DNA from: Streptomyces alanosinicus
GTDB taxonomy: Bacteria > Actinomycetota > Actinomycetes > Streptomycetales > Streptomycetaceae
Direction: 5' to 3'
DNA: 52,857 nucleotides
Assembly: GCF_014650595.1 (NCBI RefSeq)
Contig: NZ_BMVG01000047.1
Span: 1 to 52,857 of the forward strand
The notes beneath the pieces are model-generated. The model was not told where the DNA came from and did no database searches. It worked only from the letters and a program-made list of their open reading frames with translations. The position numbers and the translations under genes were made by a program. Positions 15,193 through 24,633 of the stretch are shown piece by piece; position 1 is the stretch's first letter, and every line of letters starts with the position of its first letter.

Positions 15193-17007
15193 TCAGTGGC
15201 TCCCGTCCGCCGGATGCAGCGTGAAGTGCACCCGGGACACGGAGATACCGAGATCCTGTACGGCGTACGGGCAGAAGTAGTACGCCTGCGGGGTCGCGGC
15301 GCCGGACGGCGTGAGGGTGAACTCGGCCCGTACCCGCGCACCGGCCCGGTCCGCCTGCACCCGGCGCAGCACCGGGCCGACCTTCGCGTCGAGGTACACC
15401 GGCAGCACGATGCCCAGGTTCACCGTCCCGGCGCGCCGTGCCACGGCCTCGACCACCACGTGGAGGGTAGCGCCGGCCGCCACGTCCTCCGCCGCCTTCA
15501 CCGTCAACTCGGCCGAATCCGCGAGGGTGTTGGCGACATCGCCGCAGCGCGCGCAGACCACCTGGACGGTGTCGGTGACCACCGGCACCCGGCCGCGCCG
15601 CCGGTAGGCGGCGAGCGGGCGGCCACAGGCGCACGGGGCGTCCAGGGCCACGGGCGCCTCGGCCACGCTGCGCTCGCCGAAGTAGGTGGGGAACTGCAGG
15701 ACGGGATCGTCGTGGTGCTTGGCGAAGCGGTGGGCGAGGGCCAGGTCGAGGGAGGTGGTCTCCTTGGCGACGGCGGCGAGTGCCTCCTCGGCCTCCGGTG
15801 TGTTCACCACCGTACGCACCACGTCGTGCAGCAGCCGGTCCGACAGTGCCCGCAGCCGGGGCCGCAGCGGGTACTCCGCGCCGAGCAGACCGCTGTCCAG
15901 CAGACCGGACAGCCGGGCCCCGAGCGCGTGCAGCGGCAGCGGCTCCCCCTCGGGCAGCGACTCCTGTGCCGGCCGCGTCTGCCGCGTCGGCTCCGGTGAT
16001 CCCGAGGACCGCAGGCCCGCCTGGACGAACGCCGGGTACGGGTTGATGTCCCGCAGCCGGTCGTTGACGGCCTCCACGGTGCCGGCCGTGAGCCAGGCCA
16101 GGTTCTCCGGACGCTGGCCGTCGCAGGCGGTGAGGGTGGCCACCACCGTCTGCGCCGGGCCGTCCAGGGCGTTCAGCAGGATCAGGTACTTGGGGTCGTA
16201 CATGGCGTGGCCGGCGAGCGCGCCGCTGAAGCAGTTGGCCAGCACCAGTTCGGCCGCCCGGATCGCGCGGGCCGGGATCAGCTTGTCCATGGGCTTGGTG
16301 CAGCCGAGGCCGTAGGAGCACTTGGGGCCGGGAGCGCCGGGCCGGGCCGCGACCGGGCTCGCCCCGCACAGCGTGAACAGGCCCAGGTTCAGCTGGTCGT
16401 CCTTGCCGTTGCCATGGAACAGCACCCGGCGCCACACCCGGCCCAGCGCCAGTTCCTTCACATCCACCCGGCGCACGTCCTCCGCGCCGCACCACACGTC
16501 CGCGCCCGGCACCGGTGCCGCCGCGTCCAGCTCGGAGACGACGCCCACCGCGGCGCCCGCCGTGACCTGCGCGTACTGCTTGGCCACCACCCAGCTCAGG
16601 CTGGGCACATCCCGGCCGGTCAACAGGAACAGCGGCCGGCCCGCCGCGTGCGCGGCGTCGACGACCGGCTGCACCTCGTCGCCGGGCAGCCGCCCGTAGA
16701 CGCCGGCGAGCAGCACGGAGCCCTCCTCGGGCAGCCCGGCCGGGTCGGTGACCCAGCGGCGGGCCAGCGGGTCGAGCAGCGTCCGCAGGGCGGCGGGCAC
16801 CTGCTCGGCGCCGAACAGGACGCCGGTGTCGGCCGGTTCGGGGCTGCGCCGGCCGCCGTAGACCTGCTCCGCCAGCGCGATCCCGTCCAGCAGGTCGGCG
16901 CGGTCGCCCGTCCACACCGGCAGCGGACCGCCGCCCGCAGCACCCGCCGCCACGGCCGCCACGTAGTCGTCGAGCGCGCTGTACGGAGCGAACAGCGGGG
17001 CGTTCAC
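15193..17007 (-). CDS. caspase-fold-like protein with Cys-rich zinc-ribbon-like segment
   Basis: A 604-residue soluble protein not known to me by name. VWRRVLFHGNGKDDQLNLG (His198-Gly199) and, 60 residues on, ELVLANCFSGALAGH (Cys259) look like the His-Gly and Cys-x-x-Gly sites of clan CD peptidases (caspase, gingipain, CHAT). Cys230 and Cys236 lie between them. A later segment, about 459-488, has CxC and CxxC pairs (APCACGRP, VVCARCGD) that could bind zinc, and the C-terminal 120 residues look like a beta-rich domain. The GTG start overlaps the ATP-grasp stop by four bases, so the two are translationally coupled and probably act together. It has no signal peptide. It could cleave or ligate a peptide, or be a non-catalytic relative. 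Confidence 0.6.
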   Translation of the reverse strand: MNAPLFAPYSALDDYVAAVAAGAAGGGPLPVWTGDRADLLDGIALAEQVYGGRRSPEPADTGVLFGAEQVPAALRTLLDPLARRWVTDPAGLPEEGSVLLAGVYGRLPGDEVQPVVDAAHAAGRPLFLLTGRDVPSLSWVVAKQYAQVTAGAAVGVVSELDAAAPVPGADVWCGAEDVRRVDVKELALGRVWRRVLFHGNGKDDQLNLGLFTLCGASPVAARPGAPGPKCSYGLGCTKPMDKLIPARAIRAAELVLANCFSGALAGHAMYDPKYLILLNALDGPAQTVVATLTACDGQRPENLAWLTAGTVEAVNDRLRDINPYPAFVQAGLRSSGSPEPTRQTRPAQESLPEGEPLPLHALGARLSGLLDSGLLGAEYPLRPRLRALSDRLLHDVVRTVVNTPEAEEALAAVAKETTSLDLALAHRFAKHHDDPVLQFPTYFGERSVAEAPVALDAPCACGRPLAAYRRRGRVPVVTDTVQVVCARCGDVANTLADSAELTVKAAEDVAAGATLHVVVEAVARRAGTVNLGIVLPVYLDAKVGPVLRRVQADRAGARVRAEFTLTPSGAATPQAYYFCPYAVQDLGISVSRVHFTLHPADGSH

Positions 17008-18245
17008 GACTCGTCCACCTTCAGCTCGAAGTGGCGCAGCACGGCCTGCATCCGCTCCTCCACCTCGTCCGCGGTGGCGCCCTCGACGTGCACATAGCCC
17101 GTGGAGGCGTGCGAGGCGCGCGGCGGATCGAGGACGTCGCCGGGCGCGGCGGTCAGCCGGGCGCCGATCACCCCGGGCAGCCGGAGCAGCTCCTCCTCGG
17201 AGCTGATGTGGACGACACGGCCGGGCGCGGTGGGCAGCAGCAGGTCGCCGACGGCACGGTCCAGGGTGTAATCGGGCACCGGCACCCGGTCGACGTAGGT
17301 GTCGAGGATGACGTGCAGGAAGTCGAAGCCGTAGGCGAGGCCGTGGTTCATCGGCACCTCGCAGCCGCTGAGCCGGGCCGCGACCTCGCTCATCACGAAC
17401 TCACCGTCGTCGGTGAGGAAGAACTCGCCGTGCAGATAGCCGTAGGGGATGCCGAGACCGTCGGTGAGCCGCTGCGCCAGCGCGCGGGCGTCGACCGGGA
17501 TCTCCTCGCTGGGCGCGTAGGTGATGTTGGCGTTGATCTTGCCGTCCAGGACCTCCAGGATCGGCACCGGGTTCTTCGAGAGATAGGCGTCCAGGACCAC
17601 TCCGCGGGCGACGACCGCGCACAGCTGGAACTCGCGGCCCCTGATGTACTCCTCGGCCATCCAGTCCAGGGCCGGGTCGAGCGGCGGTACGCCGGCGAGG
17701 TCTGCCGCGGAGTCGAGGCGGTAGGTGCCGATGCAGGAGTCGGCGTCGACGGGCTTGAGGATGACCGGCCAGCCGTGCTCGTCGCCGAACGCGACGACGT
17801 CTTCCAGGGCGTGCACGGGCCGGTAGGCGGCGTGCGGGATACCGAGTTCGGCGTAGCGGTCCTTCATCGTCATCTTGTTGCGCACCCAGCCCACCTGCTC
17901 CTCGCTCAGGTGCGGCAGGTCCACGAGGGCGGCGAAACGCTGGGCCGCGGCCTGCAGCGCCTCGTTGGGGTTGCAGAAGTGGGTGGGCCGGGGCAGGCCC
18001 TTGGTCCCCTTCATCCAGCGCAGATAGCGGGCGGCCTCGTCCTGGAGGGGAGCCGAGGTGTCCAGGGTGAACGTCGGCACGTGCGCGGTGCGGGCGAGAT
18101 AGTCGTCGGTCAGCCGGACGGTGTCGAAGCGCAGCAGGACGACGTCGACGTCGTCGCGGGCGAGGACATGGTCGGTGAAGGTGGCCCGGCGGCTCTCGAC
18201 GAGCAGGACGGCCGGGCGGGTGGCGGGGGTGCCGGTGGCGTTCAT
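17004..18245 (-). CDS. ATP-grasp ligase
   Basis: A 413-residue carboxylate-amine ligase. The order of elements is a family-typical N-terminal pre-domain, then KMTMKDRYAELGIPHAAYR, GWPVILKPVDADSCIG (ATP-binding Lys and flexible loop), EEYIRGREFQLCAVV and the magnesium site GEFVMSEVAARLSG. Enzymes of this type activate a carboxylate as acyl phosphate and join it to an amine, often giving dipeptides in peptide antibiotic pathways. ATG 18245 follows GGAG; a TTG four codons earlier is possible. It lies 34 bases after the dioxygenase and overlaps the caspase-like gene. Together with the NRPS, whose own condensation domain looks inactive, it may form the peptide bond of the product (inference). Confidence 0.9.
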   Translation of the reverse strand: MNATGTPATRPAVLLVESRRATFTDHVLARDDVDVVLLRFDTVRLTDDYLARTAHVPTFTLDTSAPLQDEAARYLRWMKGTKGLPRPTHFCNPNEALQAAAQRFAALVDLPHLSEEQVGWVRNKMTMKDRYAELGIPHAAYRPVHALEDVVAFGDEHGWPVILKPVDADSCIGTYRLDSAADLAGVPPLDPALDWMAEEYIRGREFQLCAVVARGVVLDAYLSKNPVPILEVLDGKINANITYAPSEEIPVDARALAQRLTDGLGIPYGYLHGEFFLTDDGEFVMSEVAARLSGCEVPMNHGLAYGFDFLHVILDTYVDRVPVPDYTLDRAVGDLLLPTAPGRVVHISSEEELLRLPGVIGARLTAAPGDVLDPPRASHASTGYVHVEGATADEVEERMQAVLRHFELKVDES

Positions 18246-18279
18246 GGTCGTCTCCAAGTCTGCTGGGATGTAGGGGAGT

Positions 18280-19257
18280 TCAGCCGATGACCCGGGTGGA
18301 TCCGTCGAGCCGGCCGGGGCGGGTGCGGCGCAGGTCGCGGACGAGGTTGATCCGCTTCAGCCAGCGGTCGCCGCCGTCGAACCCGGCGCGGAAGGGACGC
18401 CGGCCGTGCACCACGTTGCGGTTGTCGACGAAGCAGATCCCGCCGGTGGGTACGACCACGTCGGTGAGGTTGGCGTCAAGGTGGGCGATGATGTGGGCGA
18501 GGGCTTCGGCGGCCTCGGGGTCGCCGTCGCGGGGACGGAAGAAGTCCCGGTCGATACGGAGCACCGGCCGGTCCGGATGGCCCTGCAGGACCGGCACCGG
18601 CTCCGGTACGAAGGACCCCTCGGCGAACTCGTGCGCGGAGTCCGGCAGGGCCACGAAACGCGGCTCCGACAGCACCGCGCGGATCCGGTCGGGCAGCCGG
18701 TGCACGTCCACGTGGGCGACGGTCGTCGGCACCTGACGGTCGTTGCGCAGCGCGAACAGCCCCACCCAGTCCGCCCGGTACGGCGAGAAGGCGTCCTCGG
18801 TGTGCCAGGCCAGCTCCAGCTCGCTGGAGGCCGAGATCAGGCTCTTCTCGTAGCCCTTGCTCGGCACGATGTCGGTGACCAGCCGGCCCTCCTGCTGGGT
18901 GCCCCAGCCGGTGACATCGCCCAGCAGCGCCCCGTACAGCACCAGCAGGGCGCCGTGGACCTGGCTCGACTCGGTGTTCGCCGCCCGCCAGTGGCCGGGG
19001 GTGGTGCCGAGCGCCGCCTGGTCGACGAGGTTGCCGCGGACGAGCGTGACATGGGTGTTCTCGTCGCGCCGCGCCGAGTTCAGATGGCGGCGCACGGTCA
19101 GCGGCAGTTCGTGCGCGAGGACCGGCGCCTCGTCCAGGAACCGGGGGTCGTCCGCCGCCTTGTACGACTCCAGGCAGGCCGCGGCCAGCGCGTGCGCGGC
19201 GCGCGCCTCGCGGGGGGTGAGGTCGAGGATGTGGTGCCGGTCGTCGGGGGCGGTCAT
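18280..19257 (-). CDS. Fe(II)/2-oxoglutarate amino-acid hydroxylase, VioC/AsnO/clavaminate-synthase family
   Basis: A 325-residue non-heme iron oxygenase. The facial triad is His152-x-Glu154 in AWHTEDAFSPYRADW and His284 in NVVHGRRPF, with the 2-oxoglutarate arginine in DRWLKRINLVRDLRRTR. The pattern GALLGDVTGWGTQQEGRLV is typical of the L-amino-acid beta-hydroxylases (arginine, asparagine, enduracididine types), which have HxE instead of HxD. It probably hydroxylates a free or carrier-bound amino acid for the NRPS/ATP-grasp product; the substrate cannot be read by eye. ATG 19257 is clear. It is the second gene of the operon, 81 bases after the NRPS. Confidence 0.9.
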   Translation of the reverse strand: MTAPDDRHHILDLTPREARAAHALAAACLESYKAADDPRFLDEAPVLAHELPLTVRRHLNSARRDENTHVTLVRGNLVDQAALGTTPGHWRAANTESSQVHGALLVLYGALLGDVTGWGTQQEGRLVTDIVPSKGYEKSLISASSELELAWHTEDAFSPYRADWVGLFALRNDRQVPTTVAHVDVHRLPDRIRAVLSEPRFVALPDSAHEFAEGSFVPEPVPVLQGHPDRPVLRIDRDFFRPRDGDPEAAEALAHIIAHLDANLTDVVVPTGGICFVDNRNVVHGRRPFRAGFDGGDRWLKRINLVRDLRRTRPGRLDGSTRVIG

Positions 19258-19338
19258 GGGATCCTCCGGAAAGAGCGCGTCGTCGGTGGCTGTGGGGTGC
19301 TCGCGGGAAGGGCTCGCCGGACAGGCCCTGGGCCCTGT

Positions 19339-22300
19339 CTAGAACGGATCGCCGAGGTGGTCGTTGATGTGGTCGAGGCACAGCTCGTACAGGTCCTCGG
19401 CGTGGGTCTCGTACCAGCCCTCGGGGGCGGCGGCCGTCGCGGGCCACAGGGCGCGGTGGCCGGTGACGTCGGCCAGCACCACGAAGGTGGCGAACTCGTC
19501 GGCGAACGGGTCGTCGTGGGCCGGCTCCTCCAGCACCCGCAGATTGCCGTCCTCGTCCAGGCGGGCGGCGCGGCCGGTGCGCCACATGCGGGCGGTGGTG
19601 CCGTCCGGGCCGCCGAACGGGTCGGGCAGGAACCGCTCGCCGCTGGCCCCGGGCGCCCCGGCGTAGCTCCGGGCCACACCGGCGCCCGCGATGTACAGGG
19701 ACCCGGTCTCGCCGGGCCCCACCGGGCGCAGCAGCGAGTCGAGGAGGTAGGCGCGGTAGCCGGGGGCGGGCCGGGCCGGGGCGCCGGGCACCTGCTCGAC
19801 GACCAGCCGGCCCTCGGCCCAGCCACCGCTCACGGTCAGCTCGGCGCCCTCGGCGCGGGCCAGCGACACCAGCGCGCCCAGCACGTCGTCGGCGCCGCCC
19901 AGCACCACCCGGGCCCCCTGCCGGCGCAGCCAGCCGAACACCTCGTGCGGCACGTCCTGGCTGACCGAGCCGTCCGGGACATGTACCTGGGCGCCGCAGG
20001 TCAGGGCGCTCAGCAGCCCGATCGCCGCGTCCCCGTCCGGGTAGCCGTGCACCAGCCAGGCCGCGTCGGCCGGGTCGGTCAGCGTCGCCGCGGTCACGGC
20101 CTCACTGCCCACCGCCACGGTGCCGTCCTCGCCGGGCAGCAGCAGGAGCGGGTCGTCGGTGCCCAGCGGCCGGGTCCGGTCGGCCGCGGTCACCGGCCAG
20201 TGCCCGGCCGGCGGCAGCCGGTCGGCGGCGTCCCCGCGGACCAGCCGGGCCGCGCCGGGCACGGCGGGCAGCACCAGGTCGGCGGTCTCGTCGAGCAGCA
20301 GCACCGAGGGGCGCAGCGACTCGGCGAGGTCCAGCGACGGGTCGACCGGCAGCAGCGCGGCCCCCGTCTTCGCCACGGCGATCGCGGCCACCGCGAACCC
20401 GGCCGGCGAGGACAGGGCGGTGAGCACACAGCCGCCGGGGCCGGCCTGGTGCTCGATGAGAGCGTGCGCCAACAGGTCGGAGCGGGCGTCGAGTTCGGCG
20501 TAGTCCAGGCCCGCCAGGGCGAGCGCCTCGGGGGCCCGCGCCACCTGCGCCGCGAACAGCGCCGCCACGTCCTGCTCCGCGAGCGGCACCTCCACTCCGG
20601 CCCACACCCCGCTGCCCACGGCCGGGCCGGGCAGCAGCCGCAGCCGGCTGAGCGGCGTCGTGGGCGCCTCAAGGGCCGACCGCAGTACGGCGGTGAGCTG
20701 CCCGGTGAGGGAGGCCGCGGCCGTCTCGCCGACCGTCTCGTGGCGGAAGTCGGCGGTGACGGCGATGCCGGCCGGGGCGCCCGAGGCGCTCTGCCGCTCC
20801 GTCAGCGTCAGCCCCAGATCGGTGGCCGGGGCCGGCGGGCTGCAGTGCTCGACCTGCACGGACAGTCCGGCCGCCTCGAACCGGCCGGCGCACTCCTGGA
20901 GCACGGTCAGCGCGATCCCGCCGGGCAGCGCCGCCAGCGCCGCCTCGCCGTCCCGGTAGGCGGCCAGGTCCCGTTCGCGGACCCGGCGCAGCAGTTCGGT
21001 GAAGGCCGGGTCGCCGGCGGTGTCCACGGTCAGGGCCAGCACCCGCCCGTAGGGGCCGACGGCCTCGCGCAGCGTGTCGGTGTCCCGCGCCGGGACGGGG
21101 GCGGCCACGGTGACCTCGTCGGCCGTGCCGAGCCGGTTCAGCAGGGCGGCGAGCGCGGCGTGCACCACCATGAACAGGGTGGTGCCGTGCTCGGCGGCCA
21201 ATCGGGTGAGCCGCGCGTGCAGTTCCGCGTCCAGCTCGGTCTCCAGGCTGCCGTAGGAGGCGTCGCCGGCCTGCGTGGTGCTGCCCGGCAGCGGGGTGGG
21301 CGGCAGGTCGCCGAAGACCGCGCGGGGCGCCGCGTCCAGTCCGGCGGGGGAGCGGCGCGGGGTGTCCCCGGTGGCCCGTGCCGCGTAGGCCTGGGCAAGT
21401 TCGGCGGCCAGCGGCAGATGGGACCACAGGTCGACCGAGTCGGCGGGCAGGGCCAGTTCCAGCAGGTGGTCGTCGGCGGCCAGGGCACGCAGCCGGGTGC
21501 CGGCCGCGCCGAGCCGGGAGTTGCGCAGCGTCGGGTGGCGCCGGCCGAGGTCCTCCAGGGCGGCCTCCAGGGCGCGGGTGTCGAGCGCGCCGCGCAGCCG
21601 TACCGAGAACTCCGAGCTGTCGCCGGCCGTGGCGCCCGGCCCGTTCACCGCGGCGCGGGCGTCACCCACGAGCGCGGCGAACGCGGCCGGGGTCGGGGCC
21701 TCGTACAGGGCCCGGCTGCCCGGGTCGGCGCCGAGCGTCTCGCGGGCCCGGGACAGCAGCCGGGCCGCTGCCAGCGAGTGGCCGCCGATCTGGAAGAAGT
21801 CGGACTCGGCGTGCACCTTGTGCCGGGGCAGGCCCACCACCTCGGCGAACAGATCACGGACGATCTGCTGGATCGGTGTGCCGGGCGGTGTGCCGGGGCG
21901 GTCGGTGGTGAGGGCGGGCGCGGGCAGGGCCTTGCGGTCCACCTTGCCGTTGGCGTTCAGCGGCAGGGCGTCCACGGGCATCAGCGCGGCCGGGATCATG
22001 TAGTCCGGCAGCCGCTCCTGCAGATGGGTGCGCAGGACGACTTCCAGGTCGACGGTGTGGTCGAAGGCGGCAGGGGTGTTGGCGCAGCTCTCGGCGTCGG
22101 CGCCGGAGGCCGCGTACACGCCGGTCAGCGGGCCCGCGGGGATCTGCTCGGGGTCGAGCAGGACGATGTCGAGGACGTCGGGGCTCGCGCCCCAGGTGGG
22201 CAGGGCCCGGTAGCCGAGGCGCTCGGCGGTCTCGCACAGCGCCTCCGGGTCGGGGGCGGGCGCGGGCTGCGGGGCCAGGTCGATGCTCTCGCGGGGGTCG

Positions 22301-24633
22301 AAGAGGGAGTTCATGGCCGCGTACTCGTCGTGGACCCGGCGGTTGGGCACCCCGGCCAGCCGCAGTACGGCGGGGCGCGATGTCGTCAGGTGGTGTTCGA
22401 CCTCGACGGAGCTGGCGAGGTCGTGGCCCCAGCGGGCGGTGCGCGCGCCGACGAGGTCGGCGACCGGTGCGGCCGTGGAGAGCACCGCCTCGTAGCGGTA
22501 GCGGGTCAGCTCGTTGTGGAACCGGCCCCGCTTGACGCGTACGTCGACCGCGCGCACGGCAGGCAGGTCCCGGGCGAGCGCGTCGAACAGGGCGGGGGAG
22601 AGCAGCAGTTCGGTCTCCGTGGCGACCTGCTGGTCGACGGTGCGGCGCAGTGCCTCCCGGTCGCCCTGGGCGGCGCCAGGACGGGCCAGCGCGATGCCGG
22701 TCTGGAAGCAGCGGGCGAGGTCGAGGTTGCGCAGGTCGCCGAGGAGCAGCGAGCCGCCGGGGGCGAGCAGCGGCAGCGCCCGCTCGACGACGGTGCGCAG
22801 ATAGGCGAGGCTCGGGAAGTACTGGATGACCGAGTTGACGATGATCGTGTCGAAGTGGCCGGCGGGCAGGCCCTGGGTGTCCTCGGCGCCGCGGCGGTCG
22901 AGCCGGACCTTCTCCTTCAGGACCGGGTCGGCCTCCACCTGCGCGGTGAGCGCGGCGACGACGGCGGCGGAGAAGTCGGTGGCCCAGTACTCGTGGACCT
23001 CCTCGTCGCGGGCGAGGTGGGCCATCAGCAGCCCGGTGCCCACACCGATCTCCAGGACCCGGCGGCGCGGCAGCTCGCGGATCCGGTCGAGGGTGGCGTC
23101 CTGCCACTCCCGCATGTGTGCCGACGGGATCGGCAGAGCGTCGTAACTGCTGTTCCAGCCGGTGAAGTTGTCGCCCAGCTCGGCGGCAGCGGCGTCGTCG
23201 TAGAGCGCCTCGTAGATCTCCTTCCACTCGGTGATCTGCGCGTCCTCCTCGGCGGCCGCCGCGGCCGTGGCGGCCGGTACCACGTGGGCCACCAGGCGCT
23301 TGTCGCCGTCCTCGGTCTCGTGCAGGGACACCGCGGCGGCGGACACGGCCTGATGGGCGGTGAGCACCGACTCGATCTCGCCGAGTTCGATGCGGAATCC
23401 GCGCAGTTTGATCTGGTTGTCCACCCGGCCGACGAACTCCAGCGCGCCGTCCTCGCCGAGGCGTACCAGGTCGCCGGTGCGGTACAGCGGGCCGTCGGTG
23501 CCGGTGAGGCGGTCCTCGACGAACCGCTGCTCGGTCAGCTCCGGCCGGTGCAGATAGCCCGTGGCCACGCCCGGCCCGCCGAGCAGGAGTTCACCGGTGC
23601 CGCCCGGGGCGACGGGGATGTCCTCGGTGTCCACGACGACGGCCGTGGTGGCGCCGATCGGCCGGCCGATCGGGATCGTACGGTCGCCCTCGGCGGGCTC
23701 GGTGACCTGGTGCCAGGTGGCGAACGTCGTCGTCTCGGTCGGCCCGTACACATGCAGCAGCCGCTCGGGCGCCCCGGCGGCGAACACCTCGCGCACCCGG
23801 CGCGGGTCGCAGGCCTCGCCGCCGAACAGGACGGTGGCGAGCGGCGCGAAGGCGGCCGGCCGCTCCCGGGCGATCAGGTTGAACAGGGCGGTCGTCAGGA
23901 AGATCACGGAGATGTCGTGGGCGCGGACCGCGTCCTGGAAGCGGCCCGGGTCGGTGACGGTGTCCTTGTCGAGGCCGACCAGCCGGGCGCCCGCGGTGAG
24001 CGTCGTCCACACCTCGAAGGTGACCGCGTCGAAGGCGGGGTTGGCGGCCTGGGCCACCACGTCGGCCGGGGTCAGCCGCAGGTAGTCGGTGGACCGTACG
24101 AAGTCCAGCACCGCGCGGTGCGGTACGACGACGCCCTTGGGGGTGCCGGTGGTGCCGGAGGTGTAGCAGACGTAGACCGCGTCGTCCGGGCCGGTGATCT
24201 GCTCGGGCAGGGCGTCGGAGCGCCGGGCGATCTCGGGAGCCTCGGCGTCCAGGGCGACGAGCACGGTGTCCAGGCCCGCGTAGTCCGCGGCGTCCGCGCC
24301 CTCGGTCAGCACCGCGCCGGCGGCGCTGTCGCGCACGATGAGCCGGCGGCGTTCGACGGGGTTGGCGGGGTCGACCGGGACATAGGCCGCGCCGGCCCGG
24401 ACGATCCCGAGGAACGCGGTCACCATCTCCGGGCCCGGCCGCAGCGAGGTCACCACCCGGTCACCGCGGCCGATGCCGCGGGCCCGCAGGTGGGCGGCGA
24501 GACGGTTGGCCGCGCGGCTCAGCTCCCGGTAGGTGAGACGCACGTCGCGGCCGTCGATGTGCTGGGGGTAGTGGACCGCGATCGCGTCGGGACGCTCCTG
24601 GACCTGCTCCTCGATGAGGCCGGAGATGGACAT
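19339..24633 (-). CDS. NRPS: A-methyltransferase-PCP followed by degenerate C, degenerate A and MbtH-like tail
   Basis: A 1764-residue protein. A1 (1-460) has YTSGTTGTPKG, YGPTETT and YRTGD. An inserted methyltransferase (about 465-870) has VLEIGVGTGLL; the final A motif NANGKVDRKAL follows at 893-903. The carrier domain has FFQIGGHSL (Ser954). Reading the A1 pocket by GrsA alignment gives DAF-F-L-G-V-T-F-K, suggesting Val/Ile-type branched amino acids (manual estimate). The next condensation domain lacks HHxxxDG. A second A domain has lost the SGTTG, YGPTE and A8/A10 motifs and has WRTGR for YRTGD. The last 60 residues (DDPFADEFATFVVLAD, ALWP, GWYETHAEDL, CLDHIN) are MbtH-like and may assist A1 in cis. 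ATG 24633 follows AAGGAG. It probably makes an N-methylated aminoacyl-carrier used by the ATP-grasp and other operon enzymes. Confidence 0.92.
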   Translation of the reverse strand: MSISGLIEEQVQERPDAIAVHYPQHIDGRDVRLTYRELSRAANRLAAHLRARGIGRGDRVVTSLRPGPEMVTAFLGIVRAGAAYVPVDPANPVERRRLIVRDSAAGAVLTEGADAADYAGLDTVLVALDAEAPEIARRSDALPEQITGPDDAVYVCYTSGTTGTPKGVVVPHRAVLDFVRSTDYLRLTPADVVAQAANPAFDAVTFEVWTTLTAGARLVGLDKDTVTDPGRFQDAVRAHDISVIFLTTALFNLIARERPAAFAPLATVLFGGEACDPRRVREVFAAGAPERLLHVYGPTETTTFATWHQVTEPAEGDRTIPIGRPIGATTAVVVDTEDIPVAPGGTGELLLGGPGVATGYLHRPELTEQRFVEDRLTGTDGPLYRTGDLVRLGEDGALEFVGRVDNQIKLRGFRIELGEIESVLTAHQAVSAAAVSLHETEDGDKRLVAHVVPAATAAAAAEEDAQITEWKEIYEALYDDAAAAELGDNFTGWNSSYDALPIPSAHMREWQDATLDRIRELPRRRVLEIGVGTGLLMAHLARDEEVHEYWATDFSAAVVAALTAQVEADPVLKEKVRLDRRGAEDTQGLPAGHFDTIIVNSVIQYFPSLAYLRTVVERALPLLAPGGSLLLGDLRNLDLARCFQTGIALARPGAAQGDREALRRTVDQQVATETELLLSPALFDALARDLPAVRAVDVRVKRGRFHNELTRYRYEAVLSTAAPVADLVGARTARWGHDLASSVEVEHHLTTSRPAVLRLAGVPNRRVHDEYAAMNSLFDPRESIDLAPQPAPAPDPEALCETAERLGYRALPTWGASPDVLDIVLLDPEQIPAGPLTGVYAASGADAESCANTPAAFDHTVDLEVVLRTHLQERLPDYMIPAALMPVDALPLNANGKVDRKALPAPALTTDRPGTPPGTPIQQIVRDLFAEVVGLPRHKVHAESDFFQIGGHSLAAARLLSRARETLGADPGSRALYEAPTPAAFAALVGDARAAVNGPGATAGDSSEFSVRLRGALDTRALEAALEDLGRRHPTLRNSRLGAAGTRLRALAADDHLLELALPADSVDLWSHLPLAAELAQAYAARATGDTPRRSPAGLDAAPRAVFGDLPPTPLPGSTTQAGDASYGSLETELDAELHARLTRLAAEHGTTLFMVVHAALAALLNRLGTADEVTVAAPVPARDTDTLREAVGPYGRVLALTVDTAGDPAFTELLRRVRERDLAAYRDGEAALAALPGGIALTVLQECAGRFEAAGLSVQVEHCSPPAPATDLGLTLTERQSASGAPAGIAVTADFRHETVGETAAASLTGQLTAVLRSALEAPTTPLSRLRLLPGPAVGSGVWAGVEVPLAEQDVAALFAAQVARAPEALALAGLDYAELDARSDLLAHALIEHQAGPGGCVLTALSSPAGFAVAAIAVAKTGAALLPVDPSLDLAESLRPSVLLLDETADLVLPAVPGAARLVRGDAADRLPPAGHWPVTAADRTRPLGTDDPLLLLPGEDGTVAVGSEAVTAATLTDPADAAWLVHGYPDGDAAIGLLSALTCGAQVHVPDGSVSQDVPHEVFGWLRRQGARVVLGGADDVLGALVSLARAEGAELTVSGGWAEGRLVVEQVPGAPARPAPGYRAYLLDSLLRPVGPGETGSLYIAGAGVARSYAGAPGASGERFLPDPFGGPDGTTARMWRTGRAARLDEDGNLRVLEEPAHDDPFADEFATFVVLADVTGHRALWPATAAAPEGWYETHAEDLYELCLDHINDHLGDPF

